Shown here piece by piece: positions 45,921-54,341 of a DNA stretch of 64,000 nt. Location of the stretch: NCBI RefSeq assembly GCF_009664835.1, contig NZ_CP045929.1, positions 4,526,001 through 4,590,000 of the forward strand, written 5' to 3'. This stretch comes from Allosaccharopolyspora coralli (lineage in GTDB: Bacteria > Actinomycetota > Actinomycetes > Mycobacteriales > Pseudonocardiaceae). Position 1 is the first letter of the stretch. Every line of letters begins with the position of its first letter. A model generated the notes under the pieces. The model did no database searches. It was not told the origin of the DNA and worked only from the letters and a program-made list of their open reading frames with translations. The translations under genes and the position numbers were made by a program.

Positions 45921-47153
45921 GTGCCCATCGCACTGCTGGCACTCGCCATCGCGGCGTTCGGCATCGGCACCACCGAGTTCGTCATCATGGGCCTGCTCCC
46001 CGAGGTCGCCCAGGACATGGGCGTGTCGATCTCGGCAGCGGGCAACTACATCTCGCTCTACGCACTCGGCGTCGTCATCGGCGCGCCGCTGCTGACCGCG
46101 GCCGGATCGCGGGCGCGGCGCAAGACGATGCTGCTCAGCACGATGGGGCTGTTCACGGTCGGCAACCTCGCCGCAGCGCTGGCACCGACCCATGAACTGC
46201 TGCTCGCGTCCCGCTTCCTCTCCGGCCTGCCGCACGGCGCCTTCTTCGGTGTCGGCGCGGTCGTCGCCGCTCGCCTCGCCGACCCGGACAAACGCGCCAC
46301 AGCGGTGTCGCGCATGTTCATCGGCCTGACCGTCGCCAACATCATCGGGGTTCCGATCGGCACCCTGCTCGGCCAGCAGTTCGGCTGGCGCTGGACCTTC
46401 GCGATGGTCGCCGTGATCGGCGTCGCGGCGTGGACGGCCGTCACCGTCCTCGTGCCGCAGGCCGAGCAGGAGCAGCAGACGGGTCTGCGCACTGAGCTGC
46501 GCGCCTTCCGCGAACCGCAGGTGTGGCTGGCGCTGGGCGTCGTCGTGTTCGGCTTCGGCGCGCTGTTCTCCTTCTACAGCTACATCACGCCGGTACTCAC
46601 CCAGGTCACCGGCTTCGCCGCAGCGTCGGTCCCGATCCTGCTCGCCCTCATGGGCGTAGGCATGACCGTCGGCACCTGGCTCGGCGGGATACTCGCCGAC
46701 GTCGCACCGATGCGGACGCTGTTCGCGTTCCTGTCGGCGCTGGTCGTGGCGCTGCTGGCATTCAGCGCCCTCGCACACAACGCCGTCGCGGCGGCGGCGG
46801 GCCTGTTCCTCGTCGGCGCGACCGCGTTCGCCGCGATCCCGAGCATCCAGATGCGGATCATGGACAAGGCGGCCTCCGCGCCGTCGCTGGCCTCGGCGAG
46901 CATCCAGTCGGCGTTCAACATCGCCAACTCGATCGGTGCCTGGCTCGGCGGACTCGTCATCGCGGGCGGCCTCGGGCTGCTCGCCCCGAGTTGGGTGGGC
47001 GCGACGCTGGCCCTCATCGGGATCGGGATCGCGGCGGTGGCCGTCATCTTGGACGGTGGCGTTCGGCCGCGCGCGCCGAAGCTCGTCGCGTCGTACCGTA
47101 CGCAGCGTGAGCGGTCCCGGACCGAGTCCGCATCGGAGTCCACGACCGGCTGA
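45921..47153 (+). CDS. MFS transporter (AraJ/YdhP-like)
   Basis: 410 aa, twelve membrane helices. GIGTTEFVIMGLLPEVAQDMGVSISAAGNYISLYALGVVIGAP is the family signature of sugar-efflux/drug MFS transporters; GRRKxM-like RRKTMLL between TM2 and TM3 (here RARRKTM). GTG 45921 with GGAGAG 10 bases upstream. Drug or arabinose-type efflux; substrate unknown. Confidence 0.9.
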   Translation: MPIALLALAIAAFGIGTTEFVIMGLLPEVAQDMGVSISAAGNYISLYALGVVIGAPLLTAAGSRARRKTMLLSTMGLFTVGNLAAALAPTHELLLASRFLSGLPHGAFFGVGAVVAARLADPDKRATAVSRMFIGLTVANIIGVPIGTLLGQQFGWRWTFAMVAVIGVAAWTAVTVLVPQAEQEQQTGLRTELRAFREPQVWLALGVVVFGFGALFSFYSYITPVLTQVTGFAAASVPILLALMGVGMTVGTWLGGILADVAPMRTLFAFLSALVVALLAFSALAHNAVAAAAGLFLVGATAFAAIPSIQMRIMDKAASAPSLASASIQSAFNIANSIGAWLGGLVIAGGLGLLAPSWVGATLALIGIGIAAVAVILDGGVRPRAPKLVASYRTQRERSRTESASESTTG

Positions 47154-47282
47154 CGACGGGGCGGGGAATTCCAGCGCCCGCCGATCACGTTGTCCCCACG
47201 AGGCGGCGCGCACGGCTCAGCCGGTGAGCCTCACGAGCGCGAACCGCCGCACCCACCAATCAGCTCTGGAGGAGCGATTACA

Positions 47283-48113
47283 TTGACCCAGGTCCCGGAC
47301 ATCACGCTGAACACCGGCAACACCATTCCGCAGCTCGGCTTCGGGGTCTTCCAGATCCCCGCCGACGAGGTGGTCGAACCGGTGAAGACAGCGCTGGAGG
47401 CCGGCTACCGCAGCATCGACACCGCGGCGGTCTACGGCAACGAAGAAGGCGTCGGCAAAGCCATCGCCGAGTCCGGCCTCGCTCGTGACGACCTGTTCGT
47501 CACCACCAAGCTCTGGAACGACCGGCACAACTACGACGAGGCGCTGCGCGCGTTCGACGAGAGCCTCGACAAACTCGGTCTCGACTACGTCGACCTGTAC
47601 CTGATCCACTGGCCCTACCCGGGTCAGGACCTCTACGTCGACGCATGGAAGGCGCTGCAGAAGCTGCACAGCGACGGGCGCGCGAAGAACATCGGCGTCT
47701 CGAACTTCCAGATTCACCACCTGCGTCGGCTGTTCGAGGAGACCGACGTGGTTCCGGCCGTGAACCAGGTCGAGCTGCATCCGAACCTGCCGCAGGGAGA
47801 TCTGCGCGCCTTCCACGCCGAGCACGACATCACCACCGAGGCGTGGAGCCCGCTCGGCCAGGGCAAGGGTCTGCTGGACGACGAGACACTGCGGGCGCTG
47901 GCCGACAAGTACGGCAAGTCCCCTGCGCAGATCGTGCTCCGCTGGCACCTGCAGCTCGGCAACGTGGTGATCCCGAAATCCGCCACCCCGGCGCGGGTGC
48001 GGGAGAACTTCGAGGTCTTCGACTTCGAGCTCGCCGACGACGACATGGCCGCCGTCACGGCTCTGGACACCGGCACCCGCGTCGGCCCCAACCCGGACGA
48101 ACTCGGCGCCTGA
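47283..48113 (+). CDS. Aldo/keto reductase (2,5-diketo-gluconate reductase type)
   Basis: 276 aa from TTG 47283 with GGAGGAG upstream. NADPH-dependent reductase; catalytic Asp46, Tyr51, Lys76 and His109 are all present (GYRSIDTAAVYGNE, FVTTKLWN, DLYLIHWPYP). Family AKR5-like; the C-terminal phosphate-binding site is NVVIPKSATPARVRENFEVFDFEL. The last 63 codons and the terminator are duplicated at 51561. Confidence 0.92.
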   Translation: MTQVPDITLNTGNTIPQLGFGVFQIPADEVVEPVKTALEAGYRSIDTAAVYGNEEGVGKAIAESGLARDDLFVTTKLWNDRHNYDEALRAFDESLDKLGLDYVDLYLIHWPYPGQDLYVDAWKALQKLHSDGRAKNIGVSNFQIHHLRRLFEETDVVPAVNQVELHPNLPQGDLRAFHAEHDITTEAWSPLGQGKGLLDDETLRALADKYGKSPAQIVLRWHLQLGNVVIPKSATPARVRENFEVFDFELADDDMAAVTALDTGTRVGPNPDELGA

Positions 48114-48126
48114 CAACCGAGGCAGC

Positions 48127-48166
48127 GTGAGCCTTTTTAGTGGTCATAGCCACCAAAAAGGCTCAC
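48127..48166 (+). terminator. Terminator of the aldo/keto reductase gene
   Basis: GTGAGCCTTTTT and AAAAAGGCTCAC pair, extended by GTGG/CCAC, around a TCATAG loop. The same structure is at 51762-51801. Confidence 0.85.
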
Positions 48167-48174
48167 GCCGCTGC

Positions 48175-48509
48175 GTAGGCGAGAACTTCTTCGGGGGGAA
48201 CCTGCCGCTGTGGCCGACGGCCTGCGGCTGCTGCGGCTCGGGGTGGAGACGCACCTGGTCACCAGCCACGCGGCGCTGCCGCTGCTCATCCGGCACCCCG
48301 GCGGGCTCGTCGTGGAGGTCACCGACGGCACGCGCGAGTTCAACGAGGCGCACTACCGTGGTGAGTGCGACGTGTTCTACGACCTGACGAAGGTCTCGGT
48401 GACCCGGCTCGGCAGGGCGCAGGCAACTGGCGGACCGGTCGTGACCGGTGGGCCCGTCGCGAGCCACTTCTCGGGGCGGCTCCCCGGTCTGCGGGCGATG
48501 CACCGCTGA
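48175..48509 (+). pseudogene. Fragment of an SDR-family dehydrogenase
   Basis: Encodes the middle of a DHRS1-like SDR: VGENFFGGNLPLW, then after a frameshift ADGLRLLRLGVETHLVTSHAALPLLIRHPGGLVVEVTDG...FYDLTKVSVTRL. N-terminal TGxxxGxG part and C-terminus are missing. A relic within the 48-52 kb island. Confidence 0.7.
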
Positions 48510-48573
48510 TCACATGGCTCCAGCAGGGACCGAACGTACGGCGGTGATCCATGCGGACGGCAAGCGTCCTTCG

Positions 48574-49107
48574 TCACCCTGCCTGCTGCGCCAGAGACCT
48601 CACCGCGACCTCAGCGAACTGGCGAGCCTTTTCGCACGCGGAGGGCTCATTCTCGGTGCCCGGCCCACCGATCGCCCTCAACGACTGCCCACCCGCCACA
48701 TCTACGTACAACCTGCACAGGTCGCGCGGACCCAAGGGAATCTCGGCAGGACTGACAAGGATCGTGCGATAGCCCTGAATGCGCGGCAGATCCTTGGCCT
48801 TGGAGGACATAGACCCACCAGTCCAACGATCAATCCCATGGTTCGTCACGACACTGACACGAACAGTGCCCCCGTACCGCGGGCTGTACATGCAGGTGGA
48901 ACCCTTCTCGTCCGCCCCTGACACCGCGGGAACCGGACTTGGCTGCGCCGTCACCTGCAGGGCATTCAACTCGCTCTGAGAAATCAAGTCGCAAGGCTGC
49001 ACCTCGTCGAGCGACAGATCACGCGGCCGATCCGAGGAACCGCATCCCGCTGCCAATCCCGCCACAGCGACCACCGCGAGAACCAGTGAAGAAAGTCGCC
49101 TGTTCAT
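48574..49107 (-). CDS. DUF3558 lipoprotein
   Basis: 177 aa. Lipobox LAAGC with Cys22 after a hydrophobic signal. DUF3558 features: LDEVQPCDLISQSELNALQV, STCMYSPRYGGTVRVSVVTN and SACEKARQFAEVAVRSL. These lipoproteins frequently sit in ESX-type clusters of Pseudonocardiaceae. Its start overlaps the end of the next upstream gene as ATGA. Confidence 0.85.
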   Translation of the reverse strand: MNRRLSSLVLAVVAVAGLAAGCGSSDRPRDLSLDEVQPCDLISQSELNALQVTAQPSPVPAVSGADEKGSTCMYSPRYGGTVRVSVVTNHGIDRWTGGSMSSKAKDLPRIQGYRTILVSPAEIPLGPRDLCRLYVDVAGGQSLRAIGGPGTENEPSACEKARQFAEVAVRSLAQQAG

Positions 49108-49592
49108 CCGTAGTACCGCACCTTCACCTCGGACACCTCAACCTGGTAACGATCGATCAACTGCGGAGCCACCTCAACGACCCGCGCCACGAACTGATCC
49201 TCACTCAACTCACGCACGGTCCCGCGCCGCAGGCGCGCGCTGAACTCCCGCATTCCGACCGTGGAGAGACTGATCCGACCGTCACCGGACTCCACACCCA
49301 CCTCCACAGCGTGGATCTCCTCCTGAAAATCGAAGTCGTGCTGATCGTTCGACTCCACGTTCAGGCTCGTCGCACTGATCGCCTCCCGGTACTGCCGCAT
49401 CCACCCCGTGAACAGACGCTCGGCCAGGCTCCCCAACGCACGCTCAAGAACACGCTCGTCGATGAACTCGTACACACTCTCACCGAACGAGAGCGACACC
49501 TCGCTGCGGTTGCGCAGCTCGGCGTGGATCTCCACGCCGGGAGCCGACGCCCGCACCCGGATGTCGTCCAACTGTTCTGCCAGTCCGGCCAT
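49104..49592 (-). CDS. YbaB-like/ESX cluster protein of unknown function
   Basis: 162 aa. LAEQLDDIRVRASAPGVEIHAELRNRSEVSLSFG resembles the YbaB/EbfC-type DNA-binding fold seen in ESX-linked genes, but the match is loose. The C-terminal half is acidic, with Glu/Asp-rich EEIHAVEVGVESGDGRISL. Ends overlap the DUF3558 gene. No enzymatic motif seen. Confidence 0.55.
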   Translation of the reverse strand: MAGLAEQLDDIRVRASAPGVEIHAELRNRSEVSLSFGESVYEFIDERVLERALGSLAERLFTGWMRQYREAISATSLNVESNDQHDFDFQEEIHAVEVGVESGDGRISLSTVGMREFSARLRRGTVRELSEDQFVARVVEVAPQLIDRYQVEVSEVKVRYYG

Positions 49593-49606
49593 CGCCGCAC
49601 CTCTCC

Positions 49607-50524
49607 CTAGTTGACCCCGCCGAGACCGCGCTCGCTGGTCGTGACGTCGCCTTCCATCCCGGCCAGGGCCGGCCGCGGCGACACGAAGGAATCCTTGGCC
49701 CCCTGCACCTGTCCCGTGATGCCGTTCAACGCCTCCGCGATCTTGCCCCCGGAATCCTGAATCTCCTTGGTAAGTTCTCGGATCGCGTCCTCCATCGACT
49801 TCAAGACTTGATCCACTGAACCGCCCGGTTTCTTGACCACTTTGCTCGCCGCGACACCGGCATTGCCGACGGAGCCAGCAGCGCCGACAGCGGCGATCAC
49901 GGCAGACGCGCCGCCGGTGAACGGGATGGCACCAACCGCCGCCACCGCCGACACGACAGAGAAGGTGAATGCCAACTCGTTTTTGCCGCAGCCGAGAACA
50001 TTGTCCAGACCGTCATTGACTGCTTGGGCAAGGAATCGAATATCCTCGTCCGCCTTTCCCCAGCGGTTCTGGTCTGCCTCCAGCGCGCCTTTCAGAACTC
50101 CGAGCAGCAGGAACTGATTCTGAGCGATGTAGGGAAACTTGTCCAAGAAGTTGCGCTTGAAATTGTCGGCTGCCGCACCAGTCCAGTCATGCAGTGTGTC
50201 GCCCGCCGACTCGGCGCGCGCGAGGTCCGGATTGGCCAGGATGTTTCCACCGCTGATCGGGTCCTTCGCCTCCCCTGAGGATAACTGCTTCATCGCGTCG
50301 TTCGCGGCCTCGATCGCCCCGGTGTAAGAGCTAGCTTCCGGCATGCGGGTGAACGGCTCGAACAGCGGAGCGATCCTGCCCCGGTAGTCCTGTTCGACGT
50401 GCTCGCGGGGGATCTCGATCGGAGGGCCATCGCCCCGGTTGGCTTTCCGCCGGAGTTCCTGGACCGCGACGGTGATCGCCTTCTCCTCGAGGGCCTGTGC
50501 CTGGGACATCAGGTCTTCGCTCAT
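49607..50524 (-). CDS. ESX-type secreted effector-like protein
   Basis: 305 aa from ATG 50524. The N-terminal 150 residues are helical (WTGAAADNFKRNFLDKFPYIAQNQFLLLGVLKGALEADQNRWGKADEDI), the size of a WXG/LXG-like helical domain with a W-x-G-like WTG. A hydrophobic stretch (FTFSVVSAVAAVGAIPFTGGASAVIAAVGAAG) and a helical C-terminus follow. No toxin motif is seen. Type VII secretion substrate is an inference from the cluster. Confidence 0.6.
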   Translation of the reverse strand: MSEDLMSQAQALEEKAITVAVQELRRKANRGDGPPIEIPREHVEQDYRGRIAPLFEPFTRMPEASSYTGAIEAANDAMKQLSSGEAKDPISGGNILANPDLARAESAGDTLHDWTGAAADNFKRNFLDKFPYIAQNQFLLLGVLKGALEADQNRWGKADEDIRFLAQAVNDGLDNVLGCGKNELAFTFSVVSAVAAVGAIPFTGGASAVIAAVGAAGSVGNAGVAASKVVKKPGGSVDQVLKSMEDAIRELTKEIQDSGGKIAEALNGITGQVQGAKDSFVSPRPALAGMEGDVTTSERGLGGVN

Positions 50525-50528
50525 GTTC

Positions 50529-50894
50529 TCACTCCGGTTTCGGCTCGCCCTGTTGCTCGATGATCCGCTGCAGTTCCTCCGCCGCGACGCGGTCGCGTTC
50601 CGCGTAGTCCGCAGCCGCCTCCCGGAGCGCTTCGGCGGTGTCATCGAGGTTGGTCCGGGTCTGCTTCAACAGGTCGACCACGACGGCGTGCGCCTCGTTG
50701 TACGTGTCGAACACCGAACCCTGGCCGCTGACGAACTGCCCAGGTTCCCTCGGCAGACCGTTCACCATGGCGTGCGCCGACTCGGACTTGCCCGCCGCGC
50801 TCTCGTAGGCACCGGCCACCGTCGGCAGGTCCGACTTGGCGACCTGTTCGAGGCCGTAGAGGTCGACTCCGAACTCCTTGCCGGTGTGTGTCAT
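50529..50894 (-). CDS. WXG100/ESX-1 secretion-associated protein-like
   Basis: 121 aa, all helical: GKEFGVDLYGLEQVAKSDLPTVAGAYESAAGKSESAHAMV, then LKQTRTNLDDTAEALREAAADYAERDRVAAEELQRII, with the YxxxD-like ADYAERD near the C-terminal helix end typical of ESX export signals. First gene of the cluster, 4 bp before the next. Function by context. Confidence 0.72.
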   Translation of the reverse strand: MTHTGKEFGVDLYGLEQVAKSDLPTVAGAYESAAGKSESAHAMVNGLPREPGQFVSGQGSVFDTYNEAHAVVVDLLKQTRTNLDDTAEALREAAADYAERDRVAAEELQRIIEQQGEPKPE

Positions 50895-51029
50895 CTCGCT
50901 CCCCCACCCTTGATCACGGCGGGAAGGCTACCGCCCGCCCTCCTGTCGTGTAGGCGTTTCACAAAGAGAGGGTGACCACAGGCGGCAGACCTACGGACGA
51001 CGCGGGTGGGGTGCCAGCAAGGGACTCTT

Positions 51030-51292
51030 CCTGTCACCAGTGGCCGGAAGGGTCCCTCGCTGTCACATTGCGCCACCGCAGCTTCGCCGCGCCGAACCAC
51101 GGCAGTTCCGAGTGCGTCAACGGCACACCGAGCACCGCGTCCTCCGGCAGCGGGAACAATCGCACGCCTTCGTGCGGGGGTCTCCACGGTCAGTGGCAAC
51201 ATGTCGAACGCGCCCGCGCGCGGTCGGCGGCGGCCAGCCGCGCCGCAGTATCGCGGCGGTGAAGTCGCGGTAGCGCAGGTCGCCGCCGGGTG
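51030..51292 (-). pseudogene. Inverted fragment of a nitric oxide synthase oxygenase gene
   Basis: On the minus strand GDLRYRDFTAAILRRGWPPPTARG then, after a 1-base shift, FDMLPLTVETP and, after another shift, GVRLFPLPEDAVLGVPLTHSELPWFGAAKLRW. This is the middle of bacterial NOS oxygenase (LGDPRYVDFT...GWxPP...RFDxLPL...VPLxHP...WF). Two frameshifts make it non-functional. It is inverted relative to the fragments at 51293 and 51508. Confidence 0.75.
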
Positions 51293-51560
51293 CGTCGAGC
51301 ACCTGCGCTCCGCCACCAACGGCGGCCGGACCCGGCCCGGTGATCACCGTGTTCGCCCCCGGACACCCCGCAGCGACGCGGACCGCGCATCCTCAACGAG
51401 CAGCTCATTCGCTACGCCGGGCCGGGGACAGGGCGCCGAGGAGTCCCCGGCGACGCTCTTCCGGGGCGTCGGTGAGGCGACTCGCCCGCTGCGCCCGGTC
51501 TCCGCCGGTGACCGTCAAGGAGGCGGAGGACTTCCTGTGGCTCTTCCACGCCGAGGTCGT
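51293..51560 (+). pseudogene. Scattered NOS oxygenase fragments, plus strand
   Basis: 51293-51420: CVEHLRSATNGGRTRP then VITVFAPG and RILNEQLIRYAG, matching NOS HLRxATNGGRIRPxITVF...RIWNxQLIRYAG in more than one frame. 51508-51560: VTVKEAEDFLWLFHAEV, the NOS N-terminal start. The N-terminal piece lies downstream of the central one, so the order is scrambled. Joins the aldo/keto reductase duplicate at 51561. Confidence 0.75.
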
Positions 51561-51803
51561 CGCAGATCGTGCTTCGCTGGCACCTGCAGCTCGGCAACGT
51601 GGTGATCCCGAAGTCCGCCACCCCGGCGCGGGTGCGGGAGAACTTCGAGGTCTTCGACTTCGAGCTCGCCGACGACGACATGGCCGCCGTCACGGCTCTG
51701 GACACCGGCACCCGCGTCGGCCCCAACCCGGACGAACTCGGCGCCTGACAACCGAGGCAGCGTGAGCCTTTTTAGTGGTCATAGCCACCAAAAAGGCTCG
51801 CGC
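51561..51803 (+). repeat. Duplicate of the aldo/keto reductase 3' end and its terminator
   Basis: 243 bp equal to 47926-48168 at a constant offset of 3635 bp with only about three substitutions. The copy starts within the NOS relic, holds the last 61 codons of the reductase without a start, its TGA at 51746-51748, and the same terminator hairpin (51762-51801). Near-identity means the duplication is recent. Confidence 0.92.
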
Positions 51804-51816
51804 CCCGGCTGGCGGG

Positions 51817-52980
51817 TCAGGCGAGCTGGACACGGGCCGGGGCCGGACCGTTGAGGACGTTGCTGCCGGACCGCAGCGACATCATCTGTGAACGAGTCGC
51901 CACCCAGCGCGGGAACTTCCCGAGTCGCTGCAGCGGTGTGCTGCGCTGCAAGGACGTCAGTGCCGCCGTGCGCGACACCTTCGCCACCCGCGGCCGACGT
52001 TCCTGCTCGTAAGCCCGCAGGCGCGCAGTGAGCGTCCCGCTGTCGGTCACGTCCGCGAGGGACTGCGTCAGCACCCACGCGTCCTCGAGCGTCTGGTTCG
52101 CTGCCTGCGCCACGGCCGGCGGCATCGCGTGCGCGGCGTCCCCGAGCAGCGTGCTGCGCCTGCCGCCCCAGACCCGCGGCACCTGGTGGCGAATGTGCGG
52201 GAAGAACCCGAGATCGTCATCGCCGATGGAGGCCAGCAGCGGTTCGACGGGGTCCGGCCAGCCCGCGAACACCTCACGCAGGTCGGCGACCGTCAGTTCG
52301 CGGACGCCCTCCTTCCACGGAGTGTCGAACCACCAGTGCAGCAGGCCGTCACCCGCCGGAATGAGCCCGCAGTGCCCGTTGCGGCCCGCGATGTTCAAGG
52401 TCCGGGTACCGTGCGCCACGGGAAGGTCACTGAACGTCAGACCCTGCCAGCTCGCCCAGCCGGTGAGGTGGGCCGGCTCCCCGCCGAGCACTCGGCGACG
52501 CACCACCGAACGCTGCCCGTCGGCTCCGATCACGAGATCACCGGTCTCGCGGCTGCCGTCGGCGAAGACGACCTCCGCATGGTCCGGGTACTCGCGCACG
52601 TCGACGCAACGACGCCCGAAGCGGAAGACGTCCGCGGGCAGCAGGTCGGCGAGCAGGGCCAGCAGCGTGCGTCGGGGGATCTCGACGGTGGGAGACCCGA
52701 GCTGTTCGGTCACTTCGTCGAGGTCGGCCTCCCAGAGCAGGCGACCGGAATCGGTCAGGGAACGCAGACTGTGCAGTTCACGGCCGACGCCGTCCAGCGT
52801 CACCCCGAGTTCGGTGAGCGCGGCGGTGCCGTTGCTCCAGATCGTGACTCCCGCACCGCCGTTGCGCAGGCCGTCGGCGTGCTCGAAGACGTGGACCTCG
52901 TGTCCTTGGTCGAGCAGTCCCCGGGCAACGGCAAGTCCTCCGACCCCTGCGCCGATGACAAGAACCCGCATCGTCTCCAT
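51817..52980 (-). CDS. FAD-dependent monooxygenase (salicylate-hydroxylase-like)
   Basis: 387 aa from ATG 52980 (ATG 52971 possible). VLVIGAGVGGLAVARGLLDQGHEVHVFE at the N-terminus is the GxGxxG dinucleotide fold, GDLVIGADGQRSVVRRRV is the DG motif and STLLGDAAHAMPPAVAQAANQTLEDAWVL the second FAD motif. Group A flavin monooxygenase; substrate unknown. The gene ends 14 bp from the duplicated terminator. Confidence 0.9.
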   Translation of the reverse strand: METMRVLVIGAGVGGLAVARGLLDQGHEVHVFEHADGLRNGGAGVTIWSNGTAALTELGVTLDGVGRELHSLRSLTDSGRLLWEADLDEVTEQLGSPTVEIPRRTLLALLADLLPADVFRFGRRCVDVREYPDHAEVVFADGSRETGDLVIGADGQRSVVRRRVLGGEPAHLTGWASWQGLTFSDLPVAHGTRTLNIAGRNGHCGLIPAGDGLLHWWFDTPWKEGVRELTVADLREVFAGWPDPVEPLLASIGDDDLGFFPHIRHQVPRVWGGRRSTLLGDAAHAMPPAVAQAANQTLEDAWVLTQSLADVTDSGTLTARLRAYEQERRPRVAKVSRTAALTSLQRSTPLQRLGKFPRWVATRSQMMSLRSGSNVLNGPAPARVQLA

Positions 52981-53257
52981 CCGTCCACCGACAGTCCGCC
53001 CCGGTCCCAGCGTAGCTATTCGCGCGGCGTGTCCGACTTGTGCTTGCTCACACGCCGCGGACCCGCGCACGATCCGCAGACAGACGCTACCTTGCACGAC
53101 CGAGTCGGCCATACCACTTCACGCGCGGTCCGGATCACACTCGGACACGGGGAGCGGACGGACGGCGCGGGGGCGCACCGTCCGCTCGGGGGACGATCGC
53201 GGAACCGGCTGCACGGCCGACCGCGGGACTCAGACTGTGGGGGTCAGGCTGAGCTGT

Positions 53258-53458
53258 TCAGGCCGCGGGCTCGAGGAACCGCCCGGCGACGAGGCCCGGT
53301 TCTTCGTCCCCGTCGAAACGGACCCAGAGAACGGGCCCGTCGAAGACGTCGGGGAGGCCGGTGGCGGCTTCCACCACGGTCCCCGTCTGATCCCGGAACC
53401 GGCCGAACGACGCGCGCACGCGCGCACCGGGCTCCAGCGGACTCGGCGACTGCTCCAT
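53258..53458 (-). CDS. Small KOW-like hypothetical protein
   Basis: 66 aa. LEPGARVRASFGRFRDQTGTVVEAATGLPDVFDGPVLWVRFDGDEEPGLVAGRFLEP has the beta pattern of a small SH3/KOW-type barrel. No family name can be assigned. Confidence 0.5.
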   Translation of the reverse strand: MEQSPSPLEPGARVRASFGRFRDQTGTVVEAATGLPDVFDGPVLWVRFDGDEEPGLVAGRFLEPAA

Positions 53459-53646
53459 GGAAGTGGACGGTACGTGTCCGCGTGGCACAACGGAAAACCG
53501 CGTCGGGTTGACACGCCGGTGAACGCCCGAGGTGAGCGGAGAAGCCCGAGCGCACGCACCCGGGACCCCGCCGCACCGTGAGGGTTGTCACGGAGGGAGG
53601 CTGTCCTGGCGGGTGACGAGTCGCGCAGCGGCGGAGGTGGCAACGG

Positions 53647-54267
53647 GTGCGGACGGTTCGACGCTTCGGCGAGCACGAACTCGAGGTGAAGAAGTCACGG
53701 TTCTTGTGCGCGGTGGCTCGCGTGACCTCGGAAGACGAGGCGCGGGAGTTCATCCGGGGCCGGCGCAAGGCGCACCACGACGCCCGGCACCATTGCTCGG
53801 CGTTCGTTCTCGGTGACGAGGCGAGCACCCAACGTTCCAGCGACGACGGCGAACCCGCGGGGACGGCCGGGGGGCCCATGTTGGAGGTCCTGCGCCGCAA
53901 CGACCTCACCAACACGGTCGCGGTCGTCACCCGCTGGTTCGGCGGAGTCAAACTCGGCGCGGGCGGGCTCGTGCGCGCGTACGGCTCGGCGGTCTCGGAG
54001 ACACTCGAGAACGTGGGGCTGGCCGAGCGCCGCCCGGTGCGGATCATGCACATCGCGACGCGGCACGAGACGGCGGGAAAACTGGAAAACGATCTCCGCG
54101 TGGCCGGACATCACGTCGCCGACGTCGAGTACGGCGACAAGGCGCGGATCGCCGTCCACGTGCCCGACGAGACGGTGCCGGACTTCGAGACCTGGCTGGC
54201 GGAAGCCACCGGCGGCGACGCGCATGCCGCTCGAGGCGACCTCATCCACGTGCTGCACGAGCTGTGA
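53647..54267 (+). CDS. IMPACT/YigZ family protein
   Basis: 206 aa from GTG 53647. The UPF0029 N-terminal domain has KKSRFLCAVARVTSEDEAREFIRGRRKAHHDARHHCSAFVLGD and DDGEPAGTAGGPMLEVLRRNDLTNTVAVVTRWFGGVKLGAGGLVRAYGSAV, a very strong family signature. Ribosome- or translation-linked in other organisms; the role here is unproven. Confidence 0.92.
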   Translation: MRTVRRFGEHELEVKKSRFLCAVARVTSEDEAREFIRGRRKAHHDARHHCSAFVLGDEASTQRSSDDGEPAGTAGGPMLEVLRRNDLTNTVAVVTRWFGGVKLGAGGLVRAYGSAVSETLENVGLAERRPVRIMHIATRHETAGKLENDLRVAGHHVADVEYGDKARIAVHVPDETVPDFETWLAEATGGDAHAARGDLIHVLHEL

Positions 54268-54341
54268 CCGCGACGAGTCCTGCCTTTCGCGACGGCCACG
54301 ACGCCGAACGACGTCTCGCCTGAAGCCGCGTCCGCGACGGT

